A stretch of 64,000 nt of DNA from Celeribacter indicus (GTDB lineage: Bacteria; Pseudomonadota; Alphaproteobacteria; Rhodobacterales; Rhodobacteraceae), in assembly GCF_000819565.1 (NCBI RefSeq), contig NZ_CP004393.1, forward strand, positions 248,001 through 312,000, given 5' to 3'. Positions 48,908 to 58,370 of the stretch are shown piece by piece. The number at the start of each line of letters is the position of its first letter. The stretch's first letter is position 1. Under the pieces are notes generated by a model, which made no database searches, was not told the DNA's origin, and saw only the letters and a program-made list of their open reading frames with translations. The translations under genes were made by a program, and so were the position numbers.

Positions 48908-49573
48908 ATGATCCGATTGTACCACGTCCCGCTTTCCCCGTTCTGCCGCAAGGTGCGCCTGTGCCTCGGCGAGAAGAAGCTCGAGGTCGAGCTCGTGGAG
49001 GAGCGATACTGGGAGCGCGATCCGGATTTCATGCGGCGCAATCCGGCGGGCAAGGTGCCCGTGCTGCGCATCGACGACATGACGCTCGCCGAGAGCACGC
49101 CGATCTGCGAATATCTCGAGGAACGCTATGCGAGCCCGCCGCTGATGCCGCGCGACGTCGAAGGGCGCTACGAGGTGCGGCGACTTGTGGCGTGGTTCGA
49201 CGACAAGTTCCACAACGAGGTGACGTCCAACCTGCTTTACGAGCGGGTCAACCGGAAACTGATGAAGGCCGGCTATCCCGTGTCGGCGAATGTGAAGGCG
49301 GGGGCGAAGGCGATCAAGTATCACCTCGACTATATGGCGTGGCTCCTGGATCGGCGGCGGTGGCTGGCGGGCGATGCGATGACGCTCGCGGATTTCGCGG
49401 CGGCGGCGCATCTGTCGGCGCTCGACTACATCTCGGATGTGGACTGGAACCGGCACGAGGTGGTGAAGGACTGGTATGCGAAGATCAAGTCGCGCCCGGC
49501 TTTCCGGTCGCTCCTTGCCGACCAGGTGCCCGGTTTTCCGCCGCCGGCGCATTACGCGGACCTCGATTTCTGA
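48908..49573 (+). CDS. Glutathione S-transferase family protein
   Basis: 221 aa. The N-terminal thioredoxin-like domain has PLSPFCRKVRLCLGEKKLEV, the cis-Pro in GKVPVLRIDD and the glutathione-contacting ESTPICEYLEE. The helical C-terminal domain has LAGDAMTLADFAAAAHLS, the usual N-capping segment. The substrate is unknown. It lies 54 nt after mtgA and ends in a repetitive hairpin element before queG. Confidence 0.92.
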   Translation: MIRLYHVPLSPFCRKVRLCLGEKKLEVELVEERYWERDPDFMRRNPAGKVPVLRIDDMTLAESTPICEYLEERYASPPLMPRDVEGRYEVRRLVAWFDDKFHNEVTSNLLYERVNRKLMKAGYPVSANVKAGAKAIKYHLDYMAWLLDRRRWLAGDAMTLADFAAAAHLSALDYISDVDWNRHEVVKDWYAKIKSRPAFRSLLADQVPGFPPPAHYADLDF

Positions 49574-49640
49574 GGGGGCGCTCGCGCCCCCCTTGCCCTG
49601 ACGGGCAATTCCCCCCGAGGATATTTGAAAGCAGATGAAG
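49574..49640 (+). repeat. REP-like double hairpin with a CCCGAGGATATTT tail
   Basis: GGGGGCG-CTCG-CGCCCCC (49574-49591) is followed directly by TTGCCC-TGAC-GGGCAA (49593-49608), then CCCCCCGAGGATATTTGAAA running into the queG start. I recall this hairpin plus GAGGATATTT arrangement recurring between genes in Rhodobacterales genomes. It may act as a terminator or RNA stabiliser after the GST gene, and it supplies the sequence around the queG start. Confidence 0.6.
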
Positions 49641-50690
49641 GGGGCGGCGGTGACACTTCCCGACAAGGAGACGGTGCGTGCGAAGGCCCTGGAGGAAGGA
49701 TTCTCCAAGGTCGGATTCGGCCGTCCCGACCTCCCCGGCGCGATGGAGCGGCTCCGGGCCTTCGTGGCCGAGGGGCGGCATGGCCAGATGGGATGGATGG
49801 AGGAGCGGATGGGGTGGCGCGGCGATCCGTCCGCGCTTTGGCCGGAGGCGCGCTCGGTCATCATGCTCGCCGAGGTCTATACGCCCGAGGAAGACCCGAT
49901 GGCGGCGTTGGAAAGACCCGAATCCGGCGCAATCTCGGTTTATGCGCGCAATCGTGATTATCACGACATGGTCAAGAAGCGGCTGAAGCGTGTCGGGCGC
50001 TGGCTTCTCGAGCAGGCGGGCGAGGGGGAGGAGATCAAGGTTTTCGTGGACACCGCGCCGGTGATGGAAAAGCCGCTCGCCGCCCGCGCAGGGCTGGGCT
50101 GGCAGGGCAAGCACACCAATCTCCTCTCGCGGGAGCTGGGAAGCTGGTTCTTTCTCGGCGCGATCTTCACCACGCTCGATTTCGACCCCGATCCGGCGGA
50201 AAACGAGCATTGTGGATCGTGCCGCGCCTGTCTCGACGCCTGTCCGACGGCGGCCTTCCCCGCGCCGTTCCAGCTCGACGCGCGGCGCTGCATCTCCTAT
50301 CTGACGATCGAGCATCGCGGGCCGGTGGACGAGGACTTGCGGGCGCTGATGGGAAACCGTATCTACGGCTGCGACGATTGCCTCGCCGCCTGTCCGTGGA
50401 ACAAGTTCGCCCAGGTGGCGAAGGAGACGCGCTATGCCGCGCGCGCCGATCTTCTCGATCCGCCGCTCGCGGAGCTCGCGGGGCTCGACGATGCGGCGTT
50501 CCGCGCGAAGTTCTCCGGGTCGCCGATCAAGCGGATCGGGCGCGACAGGTTCGTGCGCAACGTGCTCTACGCGATCGGGAATTCCGGGTCGCCGGCGCTG
50601 GCGGAGGTCGCCCGCGGCTTGTGCGAAGATGCCGATCCCGTCGTGCGGGACGCGGCGCGTTGGGCCGTTGCGCGCCTGTCGGACTCGTGA
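49635..50690 (+). CDS. queG: Epoxyqueuosine reductase
   Basis: 351 aa. Last step of queuosine synthesis in tRNA; a cobalamin and iron-sulfur enzyme. Seen: [20 protein letters not shown], the two 4Fe-4S motifs [13 protein letters not shown] and [10 protein letters not shown], and a C-terminal HEAT-like repeat ([20 protein letters not shown]). ATG 49635 is within the REP-like element; GTG 49650, with a G-rich region upstream, is an alternative start. Confidence 0.96.
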   Translation: MKGAAVTLPDKETVRAKALEEGFSKVGFGRPDLPGAMERLRAFVAEGRHGQMGWMEERMGWRGDPSALWPEARSVIMLAEVYTPEEDPMAALERPESGAISVYARNRDYHDMVKKRLKRVGRWLLEQAGEGEEIKVFVDTAPVMEKPLAARAGLGWQGKHTNLLSRELGSWFFLGAIFTTLDFDPDPAENEHCGSCRACLDACPTAAFPAPFQLDARRCISYLTIEHRGPVDEDLRALMGNRIYGCDDCLAACPWNKFAQVAKETRYAARADLLDPPLAELAGLDDAAFRAKFSGSPIKRIGRDRFVRNVLYAIGNSGSPALAEVARGLCEDADPVVRDAARWAVARLSDS

Positions 50691-50729
50691 AACGTTGGGT
50701 TTTCCACCCTTGAGCCGGGAGCCGTCGCG

Positions 50730-51647
50730 ATGAACCCCTTGCGGGGCATTGGCCTCAAACTCGCATCCGTGACCTGTTTCGTCATCATGGCCGCACTCGT
50801 GAAGGCCGCGAGCGTCGAGGTGCCGCCGGGGGAGACGGTGTTCTTCCGGTCGCTCTTCACCCTGCCGATCATTTTCATCTGGCTTGCGCGGCGGCATGAA
50901 TTCGCGGCGGGTCTGAAGGTGCGCTCGCCCATGGGGCATGTCTGGCGCGGCATGATCGGGGCGACGACGATGTTTCTCAACTTCTTCGCGCTTTCGCTCC
51001 TGCCGCTTCCCGAGGCGACGGCCATCGGCTATGCCGCGCCGCTGCTGCTGGTCGTCTTTGCCGCGATGTTCGCGGGGGAGACGGTGCGGTTTTTCCGCTT
51101 TACCGCCGTGGTCGCGGGGCTTGCCGGGGTCGTCATCGTGATGTTGCCGCGCATCACCATGCTGGACGGCGTGCCCGATCCGCGCGAACAGCTCGGTGTG
51201 ACGGTGGCGCTGGGGGGTGCGTGCCTCTCGGCGATCGTGCAGCTTCACGTGCGCAACATGGTGCGCACCGAGTCCACCACCTCGATCGTCTTCTGGTTCT
51301 CGGTCTCCTGTACGGTCGCGGGCCTGTTCACCCTGCCGTTTTCCGAATGGGTGGTTCCCTCCCCGTATTACGCGACGCTTCTCGTGCTCGCGGGGCTGAT
51401 CGGTGGGGTCGGGCAGGTGTTCCTGACCTCCTGCTATCGCTATGCCGATGCCTCGCTGATCGCGCCGTTCGAATATGCCTCGATGATTTTTGCGCTGGTC
51501 ATCGGCTATGTCGTGTTCGGCGAAGTGCCGACGCGGGCGATGATGGTCGGGGCGGTGATCGTCATTGCGGCCGGGATCGCGATCATCTGGCGGGAGCGCC
51601 AGCTCGGGCTGAACGACGAGCGGCGCAAGCGCACGGAGACGCTGTGA
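50730..51647 (+). CDS. DMT superfamily transporter (EamA domains)
   Basis: 305 aa with about ten membrane segments in two EamA repeats (about 5-140 and 155-290), for example AAPLLLVVFAAMFAGETVRF and EYASMIFALVIGYVVFGEVP. The first repeat shows FFRSLFTLPIIFIWLARR. Substrate unknown; family members export amino acids, metabolites or drugs. It ends 1 nt before the stop of the convergent gene. Confidence 0.88.
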   Translation: MNPLRGIGLKLASVTCFVIMAALVKAASVEVPPGETVFFRSLFTLPIIFIWLARRHEFAAGLKVRSPMGHVWRGMIGATTMFLNFFALSLLPLPEATAIGYAAPLLLVVFAAMFAGETVRFFRFTAVVAGLAGVVIVMLPRITMLDGVPDPREQLGVTVALGGACLSAIVQLHVRNMVRTESTTSIVFWFSVSCTVAGLFTLPFSEWVVPSPYYATLLVLAGLIGGVGQVFLTSCYRYADASLIAPFEYASMIFALVIGYVVFGEVPTRAMMVGAVIVIAAGIAIIWRERQLGLNDERRKRTETL

Positions 51648-51648
51648 G

Positions 51649-52137
51649 TCAGTCGAACAGGCGGTGCCAGAAGCCGTCCCCCGTCCTGCGCTCGTCTGCC
51701 TCGGCGGTGGTGCGCCGTTGCCGGACCAGGAGGCGTTCGGCCTGGACGGCGGCGAGAACGCCCTCTGCCGCGCGGGACATGGGGAAGGGGCCGATCCGGC
51801 TTTCTCCGACGAGATAGGTGACGGAGACCGAACGGTCCTCCGGCACGGTGCGGAACCTGACGCGGGCCTCGGCGTCCAGTCGTGCGAAGGCGGTTTCGAT
51901 GGCGGTTGCGTAGTCGTCCCGCGTGTGGACTGCGGGTGCCTTTGACCCGATGTCGACCTGAACGACGATCAGGCTGCGGTCCTCCATCAGCCCGGCCTCG
52001 ACAAGCCGTTCAAGGGTGATGCCGAGCGGGCGGAGGGAGGGGTTCTTCGTCACCACGTACATCGCGAGCGCGAGGAGCGCCGGGGTCACGAGGAACACGG
52101 CGATGAGCAGGATGATGAGGGTGTCGCGTTTGAACAC
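51649..52137 (-). CDS. Membrane-anchored periplasmic protein of unknown function
   Basis: 162 aa. One N-terminal membrane segment (about 7-29, LIILLIAVFLVTPALLALAMYVV) is followed by a soluble alpha/beta region of about 130 residues, probably periplasmic. The segment SLIVVQVDIGSKAPAVHTRD has no motif I recognise. It lies 62 nt downstream of ilvE on the opposite side of a convergent junction, so it is transcribed on its own. Function unknown. Confidence 0.75.
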   Translation of the reverse strand: MFKRDTLIILLIAVFLVTPALLALAMYVVTKNPSLRPLGITLERLVEAGLMEDRSLIVVQVDIGSKAPAVHTRDDYATAIETAFARLDAEARVRFRTVPEDRSVSVTYLVGESRIGPFPMSRAAEGVLAAVQAERLLVRQRRTTAEADERRTGDGFWHRLFD

Positions 52138-52199
52138 GGGCGGGCTCCGGCCAGTCAGTCGGCGACAGGATGGCCGAGAGCCCTTGATGTCCGGTTAAC

Positions 52200-53069
52200 T
52201 CAGCTGCGCACGAGGGTTTCGTAGCTTTCCGCAATGTCGCGGGTGAGGGCGCCGACCTCGAAGCTGTAGTCGCCGATCTGGCCAACCGGTGTCACCTCTG
52301 CCGCGGTTCCGGTGAGGAAGCACTGTTCGAAGCCCTCGAGTTCGGAGGGCTCGATCCGGCGTTCGTGGACGGTGACGCCCTTGTCCTCCAGCATGGAGAT
52401 GACGGTCTGGCGGGTGATCCCGTTGAGGATCGCGTCGGGGATGGGCGTGTGCACCTCGCCGTCCTTCACGAAGAAGATGTTCGCGCCCGTCGCTTCGGCC
52501 ACATAGCCGCGATAGTCCATGAACAGCGCATCCGAGCAGCCCTTGGCCTCGGCAGCGTGTTTCGACATGGTGCAGATCATGTAGAGGCCGGCGGCCTTGG
52601 CGGAGGTGGGGATCGTCTCCGGCGAGGGGCGTTTCCATTTCGCGATGTCGAGCTTGGCGCCGCTGGTCTTTGCATCGCCGTAATAGGCGCCCCATTCCCA
52701 GCCGGCGACCGCCATGCGCACGGGGTTGCGGTGCGCTGCGACGCCCATGTCGTCGCCCGCGCCGCGCCAGGCGAGCACGCGGACATAGGCATCGGTCCAG
52801 CCGTTCGCCTTCAGCATGTCGTATTTCGCCTTCTCGATCTCCTCGACCGAATAGGGCACCGGCATGTCGAGAAGCTCGCCGGACCGGCGCAGGCGTTCGG
52901 AATGTTCGACCGACTTGAAGATCTTGCCGTTGTAGCACCGCTCGCCTTCGAAGACGGAGGAGGCGTAGTGCATGGCATGGGTGAGGATATGAACCTGTGC
53001 GTCGCGCCAGTCGACAAGCTTTCCGTCCATCCAGATGAAGCCGTCGCGATCTTCGTAACTGCCCGCCAT
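52200..53069 (-). CDS. ilvE: Branched-chain amino acid aminotransferase
   Basis: 289 aa, fold-type IV PLP enzyme. Reversible transamination of Leu, Ile and Val. Landmarks are HAMHYASSVFEGERCY near the N-terminus, the Schiff-base Lys in TSAKAAGLYM (Lys158), DYRGYVAEATGANIFFVKDG and ILNGITRQTVISML. GGAGAA lies 5 nt before the ATG. The 165 nt upstream, shared with petP, hold a repeated TTGCGC element. Confidence 0.96.
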   Translation of the reverse strand: MAGSYEDRDGFIWMDGKLVDWRDAQVHILTHAMHYASSVFEGERCYNGKIFKSVEHSERLRRSGELLDMPVPYSVEEIEKAKYDMLKANGWTDAYVRVLAWRGAGDDMGVAAHRNPVRMAVAGWEWGAYYGDAKTSGAKLDIAKWKRPSPETIPTSAKAAGLYMICTMSKHAAEAKGCSDALFMDYRGYVAEATGANIFFVKDGEVHTPIPDAILNGITRQTVISMLEDKGVTVHERRIEPSELEGFEQCFLTGTAAEVTPVGQIGDYSFEVGALTRDIAESYETLVRS

Positions 53070-53102
53070 CGGGTTCTCCTTTTCTTTTCAGAATTCACGA
53101 AG

Positions 53103-53144
53103 TTGCGCAAAACGACCTGAAGCAAGATCTAATGTTGCGCGAAA
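53103..53144 (+). promoter_or_regulatory. Repeated GTTGCGC(A/G)AAA element between ilvE and petP
   Basis: TTGCGCAAAA at 53103-53112 and TTGCGCGAAA at 53135-53144 are in the same orientation and 32 bp apart, three helical turns. The first includes the palindrome TTGCGCAA. Their place 34 nt upstream of the ilvE start suggests a regulator site for ilvE, or for the divergent petP. Confidence 0.4.
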
Positions 53145-53234
53145 TCCCGGATTCGCTACCAATTCATTCTTGGAATGTCAACAACACTGACTTAAACTGA
53201 CCGGAAATTATGCAGAACGGAGACGAGGCGACGC

Positions 53235-53747
53235 ATGGCGGACGGCAAGACGGGCGGAGCGAAAAGCGGCGAGGCGCTCCTGTTCCTGACGGACGAGCAG
53301 CTTCGCAAGGGGATCGAGGCGATGTTCTTTGCCTATCGCGGGTTCACCGCCGATCCGGATCGTATTCTCGAGAAATACGGCTATGGGCGTGCGCATCATC
53401 GTGCGGTGCATTTCATCGGACGCTCGCCGGGGACGAATGTCAACAACCTGCTGGATATCCTCGGGGTGACGAAACAGTCCCTCAACCGCGTACTCAGGAC
53501 GCTGGTCGAGGACGGTCTCGTAGAAAGCCGCGTGGGGGCGAAGGATAAGCGCGAGCGGCATCTGTTCCTGACGGAGAAGGGGCTTGCGCTGGAGGCCGAG
53601 CTGTCGGAAGCGCAGCGGGCGCGGATGCGCGCGGCCTATCGGGAGGCGGGTCACGAGGCGGTCGCGGGATTCCGGCGGGTTCTGGAGGCGATGATGGATC
53701 AGGACCAGTCGGAGCATTTCAACGCGGTGAAGGAGGGGAAGGGGTGA
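53235..53747 (+). CDS. petP: MarR family regulator, PetP-like
   Basis: 170 aa. Winged helix at about 60-125: NVNNLLDILGVTKQSLNRVL is the HTH, followed by DKRERHLFLTEKG as the wing. Together with the overlapping response regulator it matches petP-petR of Rhodobacter capsulatus, where the pair lies before the bc1 genes and affects respiratory growth (established work on that species). petABC are not in this window. The name rests on the pair and on recollection of the family, so it is likely but not proven. Confidence 0.8.
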   Translation: MADGKTGGAKSGEALLFLTDEQLRKGIEAMFFAYRGFTADPDRILEKYGYGRAHHRAVHFIGRSPGTNVNNLLDILGVTKQSLNRVLRTLVEDGLVESRVGAKDKRERHLFLTEKGLALEAELSEAQRARMRAAYREAGHEAVAGFRRVLEAMMDQDQSEHFNAVKEGKG

Positions 53748-54442
53748 GCAACGAGATTCACCTGCTGATCGTGGACGACGACGAGCGGATCCGGGGGCTG
53801 TTGCAGAAATTCCTGATCCGCAGCGGGTTCTGCGTGACGGCTGCGCGGGATGCGGCGCATGCCCGGCGGCTGCTCGCCGGGCTGGAATTCGATCTCATCG
53901 TGCTCGACGTGATGATGCCGGGAGAGGACGGGATCTCGCTGACGCGCGATCTGCGCAAGAGAATGTCGACCCCGATCCTGCTCCTGACGGCGAAGGGGGA
54001 GACGGCGGACCGCATCGCCGGGCTCGAGGCGGGGGCGGATGATTATCTGCCGAAGCCCTTCGAGCCGAAGGAGCTTCTGCTGCGGATCAACGCGGTGTTG
54101 CGCCGGGTTCCGCATGTCGAGGAGGCGGAGGCGCCGCCGAAGTACCTGCATCTCGGGCGGTTGCGCTACGACGTGGAGCGCGGCGAGCTCTGGGAAGGGG
54201 AGCAGGTGGTGCGGCTGACGGCGACCGAGGCCCAGCTCATGCGGATCTTCGTCTCCTCGCCGGGAGAGCCGGTGTCGCGGACGGATCTCGTGGAACGGCT
54301 GGGCCGGGACGGCGGGCAGGCGCAGGAGCGGGCGGTGGATGTGCAGATCACGCGGCTCAGGCGCAAGCTCGAGGACGACCCGCGCCAGCCGCGCTATCTC
54401 CAGACCGTGCGCGGGGCGGGCTACATGCTGACGCCGGAATAA
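53744..54442 (+). CDS. petR: OmpR-family response regulator, PetR-like
   Basis: 232 aa. Receiver domain with Asp11/Asp12, phosphoacceptor Asp55 (LIVLDVMMPG), Thr in LLLTAKG and Lys in LPKPFEP. Winged-helix output domain from about 135, with VRLTATEAQLM and the wing RYLQTVRGAGYML. It starts with GTG overlapping the petP stop (GTGA). No histidine kinase is adjacent, as in R. capsulatus petR. In that species PetR is needed for photosynthetic and respiratory growth. Confidence 0.85.
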   Translation: MSNEIHLLIVDDDERIRGLLQKFLIRSGFCVTAARDAAHARRLLAGLEFDLIVLDVMMPGEDGISLTRDLRKRMSTPILLLTAKGETADRIAGLEAGADDYLPKPFEPKELLLRINAVLRRVPHVEEAEAPPKYLHLGRLRYDVERGELWEGEQVVRLTATEAQLMRIFVSSPGEPVSRTDLVERLGRDGGQAQERAVDVQITRLRRKLEDDPRQPRYLQTVRGAGYMLTPE

Positions 54443-54507
54443 ACGCGAACTGGCCTTTCCCCGTGGAAAGGCGTTATGGAGGACCGGTAGCAACCGGGAG
54501 CAGGAAG

Positions 54508-54747
54508 ATGAGCGAGACTCAGGTCAGTGACATGTCCTTCGAACAGGCGATGGCGGAACTCGATCAGGTGGTGAGCAAGCTCGAGCGCGGTGACGTGGCG
54601 CTGGAGGACAGCATCCGGCTTTACGAGCGCGGCGCGGCGCTGAAGGCGCATTGCGAGCGCAAGCTCAAGGAGGCCGAGGAGAAGGTCGAGAAGATCACCG
54701 TCGGACCGGATGGCAACGCAGCGGGGACAAGCAAGGCGGACGTCTGA
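54508..54747 (+). CDS. xseB: Exodeoxyribonuclease VII small subunit
   Basis: 79 aa, normal length. The conserved FEQAMAELDQVVSKLERGDV and LEDSIRLYERGAALKAHCER are clear. Partner of XseA in processive degradation of single-stranded DNA; xseA is not in the window. The frame extends upstream to 54463, but GGAG favours ATG 54508. It shares one base with ispA (TGATG), the usual xseB-ispA-dxs order. Confidence 0.96.
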   Translation: MSETQVSDMSFEQAMAELDQVVSKLERGDVALEDSIRLYERGAALKAHCERKLKEAEEKVEKITVGPDGNAAGTSKADV

Positions 54748-55613
54748 TGCAGGACGCACTTTCCGGGTGCCGGGCGGCGGTGGACGCCTGTTTCGACACG
54801 GTGTTCGAGGGCTTCGGGACGCTGCCCGTCGAGGAGGGGATGCGCTATGCCGTGAATGGCGGCAAGCGGCTTCGCGCCTTTCTGGTGATGGAGGGTGCGA
54901 CGCTGCACGGGGTCAGTCCCGAGCGGTCGGTCTGGGCCGCGGCCGCGATCGAGGCGCTTCACGCCTACAGCCTCGTCCACGACGACCTGCCCTGCATGGA
55001 CGACGACGATCTGCGGCGGGGGCAGCCGACGGTCCACAAGCGGTGGGACGAGACCACCGCCGTGCTGGTGGGCGATGCGCTCCAGACGCTTGCCTTCGAG
55101 CTTCTGACGCGGCCGGAACTGGATGCACCGGCGGAGGCGAGGGGCGCGCTGGTCGCGTCGTTGGCGAAAGCCGCCGGGGCGCGCGGCATGGTCCGGGGCC
55201 AGGCGCAGGACATCGCGGCGGAGACGGCGCGGGCGCCGCTGACGCTCGACGAGATCACCGAGCTTCAGGCAAACAAGACCGGCGCGCTCATCGAATGGTC
55301 TGCGCGTGCGGGGGCCATTCTCGGCGGCGCGGATCCGGAGCCGCTCGGGCGCTATGCGCAGGCGTTGGGCCTCGCCTTCCAGATCCGGGATGACATCCTC
55401 GATGTCGAGGGCGATGCCGAGAAGACCGGGAAGGCCGTGGGCAAGGATGCGCGGGCGGGAAAGGCCACTTTCGTCTCCCTGCTCGGACTTGAGGGCGCGA
55501 AGGCCCGTGCTAGCTCTCTTGTGGACGAGGCCTGTGCGGCATTGAGCCCCTATGGCACACGGGCGGAAGCCTTGCGAGATCTGGCCCGGTTCGTTATCTC
55601 GCGGGAAACCTGA
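54747..55613 (+). CDS. ispA: Farnesyl (or geranyl) diphosphate synthase
   Basis: 288 aa. Condenses IPP with allylic diphosphates to form the C15 (or C20) prenyl chain used for quinones, undecaprenyl phosphate and carotenoids. First Asp-rich motif [10 protein letters not shown] with GGKRLR before it, [10 protein letters not shown] in the middle, and second Asp-rich motif DDILD. Product length cannot be settled by eye. It is translationally coupled to xseB and lies 14 nt before dxs. Confidence 0.95.
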   Translation: MQDALSGCRAAVDACFDTVFEGFGTLPVEEGMRYAVNGGKRLRAFLVMEGATLHGVSPERSVWAAAAIEALHAYSLVHDDLPCMDDDDLRRGQPTVHKRWDETTAVLVGDALQTLAFELLTRPELDAPAEARGALVASLAKAAGARGMVRGQAQDIAAETARAPLTLDEITELQANKTGALIEWSARAGAILGGADPEPLGRYAQALGLAFQIRDDILDVEGDAEKTGKAVGKDARAGKATFVSLLGLEGAKARASSLVDEACAALSPYGTRAEALRDLARFVISRET

Positions 55614-55627
55614 GAAAGCGAGACGCC

Positions 55628-57556
55628 ATGTCCGACCGTCCAGCCACGCCGACCCTCGACCGGGTGACCGTTCCCGCCGATATGAAAGTCCTGTCCGACG
55701 CGGAGCTGAGGCGTCTGGCCGACGAGTTGCGCCAGGAGACGATTTCGGCGGTGTCGGTGACGGGCGGGCATCTGGGGGCGGGGCTCGGTGTGGTGGAGCT
55801 GACGGTGGCGCTCCATGCGGTGTTCGACGCGCCGCGGGACCGGATCGTCTGGGACGTCTCGCATCAGACCTATCCGCACAAGATCCTGACCGGACGGCGC
55901 GACCGGATCCGCACCCTGCGGCAGGAGGGCGGGCTGTCGGGGTTCACCAAACGGTCGGAAAGCCCCTATGACCCGTTCGGGGCGGCGCACAGCTCCACCT
56001 CGATCTCGGCGGCGCTGGGCTTTGCTGTGGCGCGCGATCTCGGCGGGGCGCCGGAGCACGGAATCGGCGATTGTATTGCGGTGATCGGCGACGGATCCAT
56101 GTCGGCGGGGATGGCGTTCGAGGCGCTGAACAATGCGGGCCATCTCGGCAAGCGGCTGATCGTCGTCCTGAACGACAACGACATGTCGATCGCACCGCCG
56201 ACCGGGGCGCTCTCCTCCTATCTCACGCGGCTCTATACCGGCGCGCCGTTCCAGGAGCTGAAGGCAGCGGCGAAGGGCGCGGTGTCGCTCCTGCCGCATC
56301 CGTTCCAGGAGGGGGCGAAGCGGGCCAAGGAGATGCTCAAGGGCATGGCCATCGGCGGGACATTGTTCGAGGAGCTCGGGTTTTCCTATGTCGGGCCGGT
56401 GGACGGGCATGACATGGAGCAGCTCCTGAGCGTGCTGCGGGTGGTGAAGGCGCGGGCCACGGGGCCGATCCTGATCCACGCGATCACGCAGAAGGGCAAG
56501 GGCTACGCCCCGGCCGAGGGGCGCGCGGACAAGGGGCATGCGACCGGCAAGTTCGACGTCGTGACCGGCGAGCAGAAGAAGGCGGCGTCGAATGCGCCGT
56601 CCTATACCTCGGTTTTCGCCAGGGCGCTTATCCAGGAAGCGGAAGCGGATGACAAGATCGTCGCGGTGACCGCCGCCATGCCGGACGGGACGGGGCTCAA
56701 TCTTTTTGCGGAGCGGTTTCCGAAACGGTGTTTCGACGTGGGGATCGCGGAACAGCATGGCGTCACCTTCTGTGCCGGCCTTGCCGCCGGCGGGATGAAG
56801 CCGTTCTGCGCGATGTATTCGACCTTCCTGCAACGCGGGTACGATCAGGTCGTCCACGATGTTGCGATCCAGCGGCTGCCCGTGCGCTTCGCCATCGACC
56901 GCGCCGGGCTCGTGGGGGCGGACGGGGCGACGCATGCCGGGTCCTTCGACATCGCTTTTCTCTCCAACCTTCCGGGCATGGTGGTTATGGCGGCGGCCGA
57001 TGAGGCGGAGCTGAAACATATGGTCGCGACCGCAGCCGCGCATGATACGGGGCCGATCGCCTTCCGTTACCCGCGCGGCGAGGGGGTCGGCGTTCAGATG
57101 CCCGAACGTGGAGAACCGCTCGAGATCGGCAAGGGCCGTGTGGTGCGCGAGGGGGAGCGCGTGGCGCTCCTGTCCTTCGGCACGCGGCTCGAACATGCGC
57201 AGCAGGCGGCGGAGAACCTCGCGGCGAAGGGGATTTCCTGCACCGTCGCGGATGCGCGCTTTGCCAAGCCGCTCGATCACGCGCTGATCCGCGATCTTGC
57301 CGCCCATCACGAGGCGCTGATCACGCTCGAGGAGGGCGCGATCGGCGGATTCGGGTCGCATGTGGCCGATTTCCTCGCGCGCGAGGGCGTATTCGACCGC
57401 GGTCTGAAATTCCGCTCCATGACGCTGCCCGACATCTTCATCGACCAGGCCAGCCCCGAGGCCATGTACCGGATCGCGGGGCTGAGCGTGGCAGATATCG
57501 AGGCGAAGGTGCTCGCCACGCTCGGTGTCGCGGATCTTGCGAGCCGGCGGGCCTAG
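55628..57556 (+). CDS. dxs: 1-deoxy-D-xylulose-5-phosphate synthase
   Basis: 642 aa. TPP enzyme that joins pyruvate and glyceraldehyde-3-phosphate in the first step of the MEP isoprenoid pathway. TPP motif [18 protein letters not shown] (about 155-172) with LNDNDMSI, then the transketolase pyrimidine domain (about 320-490, including [20 protein letters not shown]) and the C-terminal domain. Together with ispA it makes a small isoprenoid operon. The stop overlaps the convergent ExoD gene by 4 nt. Confidence 0.97.
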   Translation: MSDRPATPTLDRVTVPADMKVLSDAELRRLADELRQETISAVSVTGGHLGAGLGVVELTVALHAVFDAPRDRIVWDVSHQTYPHKILTGRRDRIRTLRQEGGLSGFTKRSESPYDPFGAAHSSTSISAALGFAVARDLGGAPEHGIGDCIAVIGDGSMSAGMAFEALNNAGHLGKRLIVVLNDNDMSIAPPTGALSSYLTRLYTGAPFQELKAAAKGAVSLLPHPFQEGAKRAKEMLKGMAIGGTLFEELGFSYVGPVDGHDMEQLLSVLRVVKARATGPILIHAITQKGKGYAPAEGRADKGHATGKFDVVTGEQKKAASNAPSYTSVFARALIQEAEADDKIVAVTAAMPDGTGLNLFAERFPKRCFDVGIAEQHGVTFCAGLAAGGMKPFCAMYSTFLQRGYDQVVHDVAIQRLPVRFAIDRAGLVGADGATHAGSFDIAFLSNLPGMVVMAAADEAELKHMVATAAAHDTGPIAFRYPRGEGVGVQMPERGEPLEIGKGRVVREGERVALLSFGTRLEHAQQAAENLAAKGISCTVADARFAKPLDHALIRDLAAHHEALITLEEGAIGGFGSHVADFLAREGVFDRGLKFRSMTLPDIFIDQASPEAMYRIAGLSVADIEAKVLATLGVADLASRRA

Positions 57557-58158
57557 AGCCCGGCGAGTTTCTGCGTGAGCAGGACGACGGCGACGGCGAA
57601 GCCCGCCACTGTCGCATAGCCGAAGAGCACGAGCAGGCCGTCGCGCACCATGATGCCGATCATGAAGAGGCTGATCGCGAAGCAGGCGACGGAGGTCACC
57701 ATCGGCAGCAGCTCGAGAAACGGTATGATCATGCACAACAGGACGATCGTCACATAGACGAGGTTGTTCCAGGGGGGACGTGCGAGCACGGCGATGCGCC
57801 GCCCCGTGCGCCTGTCGATCCATTCCGCGGGTTTGCGCAGCCAGCCCACGGCATTGGAGACGCGGCCGCAGGGGAGTTGCCGGCGCCGGATGACACCGGG
57901 CAGCCAGAGGTGGTCGACACCGAGAATGGCCTGGATCGCGAAGAGCAGCATGATCACCGAGCCGACGGTGGGCATGCCGGGGATGCCCGAGAGCGGGGAG
58001 ACGAGCAGAAGGGCGGGGACCAGCAGCGCGGGCGCGAAGGAGCTATGGCCGATCTCGTCGAGAATCAGGTCCACGGTCACGGCGTCTCCGCTACAGGCGT
58101 GGTCCAGCGCGGTGAGGATGTCGTTGACGGTGCGGATTTCTGGCATGAACCTGCTCAT
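57553..58158 (-). CDS. ExoD family exopolysaccharide-related membrane protein
   Basis: 201 aa from ATG 58158; other in-frame starts are 58179 and 58146. Four to five membrane segments. The ExoD pattern is [21 protein letters not shown], then [14 protein letters not shown], with ERRTGRR-like [12 protein letters not shown] before the C-terminal segments. First described in Rhizobium exopolysaccharide mutants; molecular role unknown. It is not near the glycan cluster. Confidence 0.88.
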   Translation of the reverse strand: MSRFMPEIRTVNDILTALDHACSGDAVTVDLILDEIGHSSFAPALLVPALLLVSPLSGIPGMPTVGSVIMLLFAIQAILGVDHLWLPGVIRRRQLPCGRVSNAVGWLRKPAEWIDRRTGRRIAVLARPPWNNLVYVTIVLLCMIIPFLELLPMVTSVACFAISLFMIGIMVRDGLLVLFGYATVAGFAVAVVLLTQKLAGL

Positions 58159-58370
58159 GGGACCCTGATGGCGGGACAACGCGCGATGCGAGGAATTGGT
58201 TCAGCATGCCCACGGCGATTTACGCGCCGGTGCGGATATGCAGTCTCCGCGGACCGGGTTTGAGCAAAAGGGCGCGCAATCGCGGTTGATCGGCCCTGGC
58301 GGTTCGGCGAAGTCTTGGGCCACGCACAGACCGGACGCGCGCGCGTCCTCCCACGCAGGATTTCCGACGG

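Noticed and set aside
41690..49864. A 2724-codon open frame on the minus strand opposite gltD, gltB, mtgA and the GST gene
   Set aside because: Antisense shadow of high-GC coding sequence. It crosses several genes and terminators, has shadow composition and no motif. The length is striking but explained by codon bias.
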